Positions 12,961-16,749 of a stretch of 16,749 nt of DNA are shown one piece after another (the first letter of the stretch is position 1; each line of letters opens with the position of its first letter). The translations under genes were made by a program, and so were the position numbers. Source of the DNA: Chloroflexota bacterium (GTDB lineage Bacteria; Chloroflexota; Ktedonobacteria; Ktedonobacterales; Ktedonobacteraceae); contig CADDYT010000140.1 in assembly GCA_902810755.1 (NCBI GenBank), positions 1 through 16,749 of the forward strand. Direction: 5' to 3'. The notes under the pieces are model-generated. The model searched no databases and had not been told where the DNA came from. It saw only the letters and a list, made by a program, of their open reading frames with translations.

Positions 12961-14278
12961 TGCGAAGATTCCGTACCGTGTATTGCCGGAAAGCGGCGAC
13001 CTCACCACGCTGGCAGCCTATCGCAGCGCCGGTGGCTACAGCGCGCTGGAAAAAGCCGCGCGTACTATGACGCCGGAAGAAGTGACCACGCAGGTATTCG
13101 ATGCAAAGCTGCGCGGTCGCGGCGGGGCCGGGCGGCTCACCGGCGAGAAGTGGCGCATCGTGCGTCACGCCCAGGCAGACCAGAAATATCTTATCTGCAA
13201 CGCTTACGATGCCGATTCACGTTCGATGCTGTCGCGCTCGCTCATGGAGCGCAACCCGCACGAGGTCATCGAGGGTATCCTGCTCGCGGCCTACGCAGTA
13301 GGGGCCAGCGAAGCCTTTATCTTTACCCGCACCGACTTTGTCGCAGGCGTCGGCAGTATCCAGCGCGCGCTGAATGAGGCCCTGGAGGCCAACCTTGCCG
13401 GACAGGATATCCTGGGAACAGAGTTCACTTGCACCATCAACGTCGTCGGCACCAATCTTGGCTTCATGGGCGGCGAAGAGACGGTGCAGATACAGGCCAT
13501 CAAGGGCGTGCGCCCCATGCCCATGCAGCGACCGCCATTCCCCGCTAAATATGGCCTGTGGGATCATCCGACCCTCGTTGATTGCATCGAGACGCTGGCA
13601 AACGTGCCGATGATTGTGCGCGAGGGCGCGGCAGCTTTCAAGCGCGTTGGCACGGAAACCACGCCCGGCACCAAGATATTGACCGTCTATGACTACACGC
13701 CCGATAGCCAGGCGCAGGTGATCGAAGTCCCCTTTGGCACCACGCTGCGCCAGATTATCACCGCCGCAGGCTATACCCATACCGATAGCGATCTGCGTGC
13801 TATAGTTGTAGGCGGCGCGGAAGGCGGCGCGTTGCCGCTGGCTGCCTTCGATACCCCTTATGATTACGACCCGCTGGAAGAGGCGGGCGCGATTGTTGGC
13901 TCCGGCATTGTCGAACTGCTGGCCGCCGATACGTGTATGGTCCACTGGGCTATGGAGCGCAGCGAGTATCTCTCGAAAGAGACGTGCGGCAAGTGCGTCC
14001 CCTGCCGCGTTGGCGTCAAACGGGTCACGGGCTTGCTACAAGGTATTATCAGCGATCTGGGCGTGATGGGCGACCTGGATGTACTTGAAGAGTTCTCGAA
14101 GTATATTCCCAACGGCTCCATCTGCGGCTTCGGCGTCAACGCGCCCAATCCGCTCAAAACGGCGCGGCGCTACTGGCCGGAGCATTTTATTATGCATATT
14201 CAGGAGCAGCAGTGTCCAACAGGAACCTGTCTGCCGGTACGCTCGCATCGCTATGTCACCAAGCATGTCTTGCCATAA
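12953..14278 (+). CDS. nuoF: NuoF-like flavoprotein subunit (441 aa)
   Basis: Homologue of the FMN/[4Fe-4S] subunit that oxidises NADH in complex I. The FMN glycine loop GRGGAG (55-60) and Lys66 are kept, as are GGEET (173-177) and the cluster ligands C345-x2-C348-x2-C351 and C391. Several nucleotide-site positions differ: the usual AGFPTG reads AGRLTG (Arg61), ADExEPG reads AYDADSR (84-90), and YICGEE reads FMGGEE (Phe171). The tail ends with C421-P-T-G-T-C426, like the linker that leads into an extra ferredoxin domain in HydB/HndC-type NuoF proteins, but here the protein stops soon after. ATG 12953 has AGAGG 7 bases upstream and overlaps the preceding stop; an upstream start at 12938 is less likely. 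NADH oxidation is therefore uncertain. Confidence 0.92.
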   Translation: MPDAKIPYRVLPESGDLTTLAAYRSAGGYSALEKAARTMTPEEVTTQVFDAKLRGRGGAGRLTGEKWRIVRHAQADQKYLICNAYDADSRSMLSRSLMERNPHEVIEGILLAAYAVGASEAFIFTRTDFVAGVGSIQRALNEALEANLAGQDILGTEFTCTINVVGTNLGFMGGEETVQIQAIKGVRPMPMQRPPFPAKYGLWDHPTLVDCIETLANVPMIVREGAAAFKRVGTETTPGTKILTVYDYTPDSQAQVIEVPFGTTLRQIITAAGYTHTDSDLRAIVVGGAEGGALPLAAFDTPYDYDPLEEAGAIVGSGIVELLAADTCMVHWAMERSEYLSKETCGKCVPCRVGVKRVTGLLQGIISDLGVMGDLDVLEEFSKYIPNGSICGFGVNAPNPLKTARRYWPEHFIMHIQEQQCPTGTCLPVRSHRYVTKHVLP

Positions 14279-14299
14279 TCGAAACCGGAAGAGGAACAT

Positions 14300-16717
14300 A
14301 TGGCTGTAACAATCCGAGACAATCTTTCGCTGGAAACGCGGGATCAGGCCGAATTGATGGTGCGCAACGAAGTGGGACAGCCCAGCTTCACGCTCACCAT
14401 CGATGGCAAGGTCTGTCAGGCGTATCAGAACCAGACGATCCTGAGCGTCGCGATAGATAACGGGATCACCTCGATCCCGAACCTGTGTAATGATGAAAAA
14501 CTGGAACCGGCCACCACCTGCCGCATGTGCCTGGTGCATGTTGAGGGTGCGGACAGGCCGCTGCCCGCCTGCGGCGTTGCGGCAGAACCCGGCATGGTGG
14601 TAACGACGGATTCGGATGAACTGTTCCATATTCGCCGCACTAACCTGGAGATGATCCTCTCTGACCACAACGCCTACTGCCAGCCCCCCTGTCAGATCGA
14701 CTGCCCCACGCACATCGACATCCCCGGCTATCTGGAACTGATCGCCAAAGGCTCGATGCGCGAGGCGGCGCGGCTGGTCAAAGAGGTGCTGCCTTTCCCC
14801 TACATTCTGGGCCTGACCTGCCCGGCCCCCTGCCAGAAAGCCTGTCGGCGTGGACTGGTCGAAGAGGAAATCGCCATCTGTCGCATGCACGGCCACGCTG
14901 CCGAGACCTGCCTGCTCGACCCGCCGGTGCCGTTCATTCAGGACCCACCCACCGGCAAACGTATCGCCATTGTTGGCGCCGGGCCTGCCGGTCTGACCTG
15001 CGCCTATTACCTGGCGCTTAAGGGTCATTACTGCAAAATCTTTGACATGCAGCCGCAGCCCGGCGGCATGTTGCGCTACGGCATCCCGGAATACCGCCTG
15101 CAAAAAGACATGATGGACCACGACATCGACAGCGTCTGGCAACTGGGCGTGGACTTGCAGACCAACGTTAAGCTGGGCCGCGACTTCACCATTGACGATC
15201 TCTTTGCCGAAGGCTATGATGCCGTCTACCTGGCTATCGGCGCCTGGACAAGTAACCCGCTCAACATGCCCGGCGAGGACGCGGAAGGCTTCGTCAATGC
15301 CATCTCCTATCTGGGTGAGAAGGTAGAGGGCAAGCGCGTCCCCGTGAAGGAGGGCGACGAAGTGGTGGTCATCGGCGGCGGTTTCACCGCCTTCGACTGC
15401 ACTCGCACCTCTCTGCGCCTGGGCGCGAAGGTTCACACTATGTACCGTCGTTCGCGTCAGGAGATGAACGCGCACGGCGCGACCGCCGAAGAGTCCGAGG
15501 ACGGCGAGAACGAGGGTACCGACCTGCAGTTCTACGTCAGCCCGACGAAGATTGTGACCGAGAACGGGCACGTCACAGGTGTCGAGTTCGTGCGCACGCG
15601 GCTTGGCGAGCCGGATGCAAAGGGCCGCCGCCGTCCCATCCCCATTCCTGGCTCTGAATTCGTCATCAAATGCAATACCGTCATCCCGGCCATCGGTCAG
15701 GCGCCTGATAAGAAAGTGCTACCAGAAGAATCGGGCGTGAAGTGGACGCAGTGGGGAACGATCCAGACCAACCCGCACAACTACATGACCGATCGCTGGG
15801 GCGTCTTTGCCGGCGGCGATGCGCAGATGGGCGCGAAGACCATCATCGAATGCGTGGCGCAGGGCAAGCTGGCAGCGCGTTCCATCCATGCCTTCCTCAA
15901 TGGAGAGAATATGGACGAAGTGGCCCGCCGCCTGGAACTGGAAGAGCGCAAGCCCGACCTCTTCGACATCGTTCCCTACAAGCCTTACGAGCCGAAGGTC
16001 AAGATGCCCATGCTGCCCTACGAGGACCGCAAGCGCAACTTCCGCCTGATCGAACTGGGCTACCTGCAAGAGCAGGCCGAGCGCGAGGCTGCCCGCTGCC
16101 TGCAATGTGCCTGCCCGGCTGCCGGACAGTGCGACCTGCAAATGTACAGCATCGAGTTCGGCCTGGCGGATAACCGCTTCCACGATGGCGAGCCGAGCGA
16201 TTACCATGACTATGATGTCGATCTCTCGCACAGCTTCATCCTGCGCGACAAGAACAAGTGCATCAACTGCACGCAGTGCGTGCGCGTCTGTCACGACGTG
16301 ATCGGCCCCGACTGCTATGGCCTGTTTGGCAAAGGCTTCGACACCATCGTCTCCACGCCGTTCGATGTCAGCCTGCACGACACCGACTGCGTCTCCTGCG
16401 GCGCCTGCGTCCAGGTTTGCCCCACCGGCTCGCTGATGATGGCCGAACGCTACCTGACGCGCTACTCCTTCGCGCTTGACCGCTGCATCTTCTGCGGAGA
16501 CTGCGTTGAGGTCTGCCCGCATGGCGCGCTCGGTGAGACGCCCAACTTCGAGCTGTCCTTCTTCAACCGCTTCGGCCCCGACGTCACGCTGGAAAAGGGC
16601 GACCTCGCGAAGGCCCCCGACTACCTCGTGCGCCAGCGCCTGCCTCGCGGCAAGAAAGACCTGCCCGTCATGAGTCCGCTCGTCCGCCCTCTGCCCCCGC
16701 GCGGTATCCGCGAATAA
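14300..16717 (+). CDS. NuoG N-domain / GltD-type NAD(P)H oxidoreductase / polyferredoxin hybrid (805 aa)
   Basis: Order of domains: (1) NuoG-like [2Fe-2S] domain, ligands C63, C74, C77, C91; (2) GltD-type N-terminal Fe-S domain with CQPPCQIDCP, then DIPGYLELI and CPAPCQKACRRG; (3) FAD domain with GAGPAG (226-231) and the GMLRYGIPEYR loop; (4) nucleotide domain with GGGFTA (359-364) and Y382-R383-R384, an NADPH-type basic pair; (5) cysteines 600, 603, 605, 611; (6) three CxxCxxCxxxC motifs at C654-C664, C697-C707 and C729-C739. The last, with the following ELSFFNRFG, resembles the second half of NuoI. The molybdopterin-fold domain of NuoG is absent. ATG 14300 follows AGAGGA by about 5 bases and lies 21 bases after nuoF. 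Role inferred: an electron entry or exchange subunit for NAD(P)H in a complex I-like enzyme. Confidence 0.92.
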   Translation: MAVTIRDNLSLETRDQAELMVRNEVGQPSFTLTIDGKVCQAYQNQTILSVAIDNGITSIPNLCNDEKLEPATTCRMCLVHVEGADRPLPACGVAAEPGMVVTTDSDELFHIRRTNLEMILSDHNAYCQPPCQIDCPTHIDIPGYLELIAKGSMREAARLVKEVLPFPYILGLTCPAPCQKACRRGLVEEEIAICRMHGHAAETCLLDPPVPFIQDPPTGKRIAIVGAGPAGLTCAYYLALKGHYCKIFDMQPQPGGMLRYGIPEYRLQKDMMDHDIDSVWQLGVDLQTNVKLGRDFTIDDLFAEGYDAVYLAIGAWTSNPLNMPGEDAEGFVNAISYLGEKVEGKRVPVKEGDEVVVIGGGFTAFDCTRTSLRLGAKVHTMYRRSRQEMNAHGATAEESEDGENEGTDLQFYVSPTKIVTENGHVTGVEFVRTRLGEPDAKGRRRPIPIPGSEFVIKCNTVIPAIGQAPDKKVLPEESGVKWTQWGTIQTNPHNYMTDRWGVFAGGDAQMGAKTIIECVAQGKLAARSIHAFLNGENMDEVARRLELEERKPDLFDIVPYKPYEPKVKMPMLPYEDRKRNFRLIELGYLQEQAEREAARCLQCACPAAGQCDLQMYSIEFGLADNRFHDGEPSDYHDYDVDLSHSFILRDKNKCINCTQCVRVCHDVIGPDCYGLFGKGFDTIVSTPFDVSLHDTDCVSCGACVQVCPTGSLMMAERYLTRYSFALDRCIFCGDCVEVCPHGALGETPNFELSFFNRFGPDVTLEKGDLAKAPDYLVRQRLPRGKKDLPVMSPLVRPLPPRGIRE

Positions 16718-16749
16718 TCTGGAAAAGGGGAGATCGCCCGGACTGGCCT
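16718..16749 (+). other. Window end within or after the nuo-like operon
   Basis: Thirty-two bases after the last stop, containing a purine-rich AAAAGGGGAGA that could be the ribosome site of a further operon gene outside the window. No terminator is visible, so the operon probably continues. Confidence 0.3.

Noticed and set aside
11788..13008. 406-codon minus-strand open frame opposite nuoB and the next gene
   Set aside because: Low-complexity, charged and His/Arg-rich translation without domains; it lies antisense to well-supported nuo genes.
14036..15571. 511-codon minus-strand open frame opposite nuoF and the NuoG/GltD hybrid
   Set aside because: It spans two real genes on the other strand, shows no family features and is typical antisense openness in GC-rich genes.

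Overview
The window looks like chromosomal DNA of a Chloroflexota bacterium, most likely of the Ktedonobacteria type. This rests on mid-to-high GC, frequent GTG/TTG starts, short dispersed GC-rich intergenic repeats and the unusual respiratory subunits. It is an inference, because no marker gene such as rRNA is present.

Layout. 1-394 is non-coding, with a 59-bp tandem repeat. 395-814 (+) is a lone, degenerate receiver-domain protein. 982-2214 (+) is a glutaredoxin/thioredoxin-reductase fusion. 2437-3906 (+) is glycogen synthase GlgA behind an extended -10 promoter. 4090-5334 (+) is LarC, a nickel-pincer cofactor protein, in one uninterrupted frame. 5370-5918 (+) is a DUF1992/DnaJC28-like protein. 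6226-7707 (+) is a soluble two-PAS histidine kinase that converges on an MFS exporter (7747-9003, -). The exporter is preceded on its own strand by a structured leader: promoter, 14-codon ORF, intrinsic terminator, then a 49-aa ORF whose stop overlaps the exporter start. 9824-10717 (-) is a GrdB-family protein whose frame crosses an in-frame UGA, best read as selenocysteine in a UxxC motif. 10824-11299 (-) is a HicA/HicB toxin-antitoxin pair. From 11423 a promoter drives a (+) operon with NuoB, a NuoI/NuoE hybrid, a NuoF-like protein and an 805-aa NuoG/GltD hybrid, running to the window end.

Two things stand out. The first is the putative selenoprotein, which ordinary gene callers would split at the UGA or replace with opposite-strand shadow ORFs. 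The second is the rebuilt electron-input module of a complex I-like enzyme. The NuoI ferredoxin appears divided between two proteins: its first cluster is fused to the helical part of NuoE, and its second lies at the end of the NuoG-like protein. The NuoE [2Fe-2S] domain and the NuoG molybdopterin-fold domain are absent. A GltD-type flavoprotein with a probable NADPH site has been inserted, while residues expected to stack NADH in NuoF are changed. Together this suggests that electrons enter from NADPH, or through a two-nucleotide route, rather than through the classical NADH site.

The other genes (GlgA, LarC, TrxR fusion, kinase, receiver) appear to be individually transcribed housekeeping or accessory genes with no clear shared pathway.
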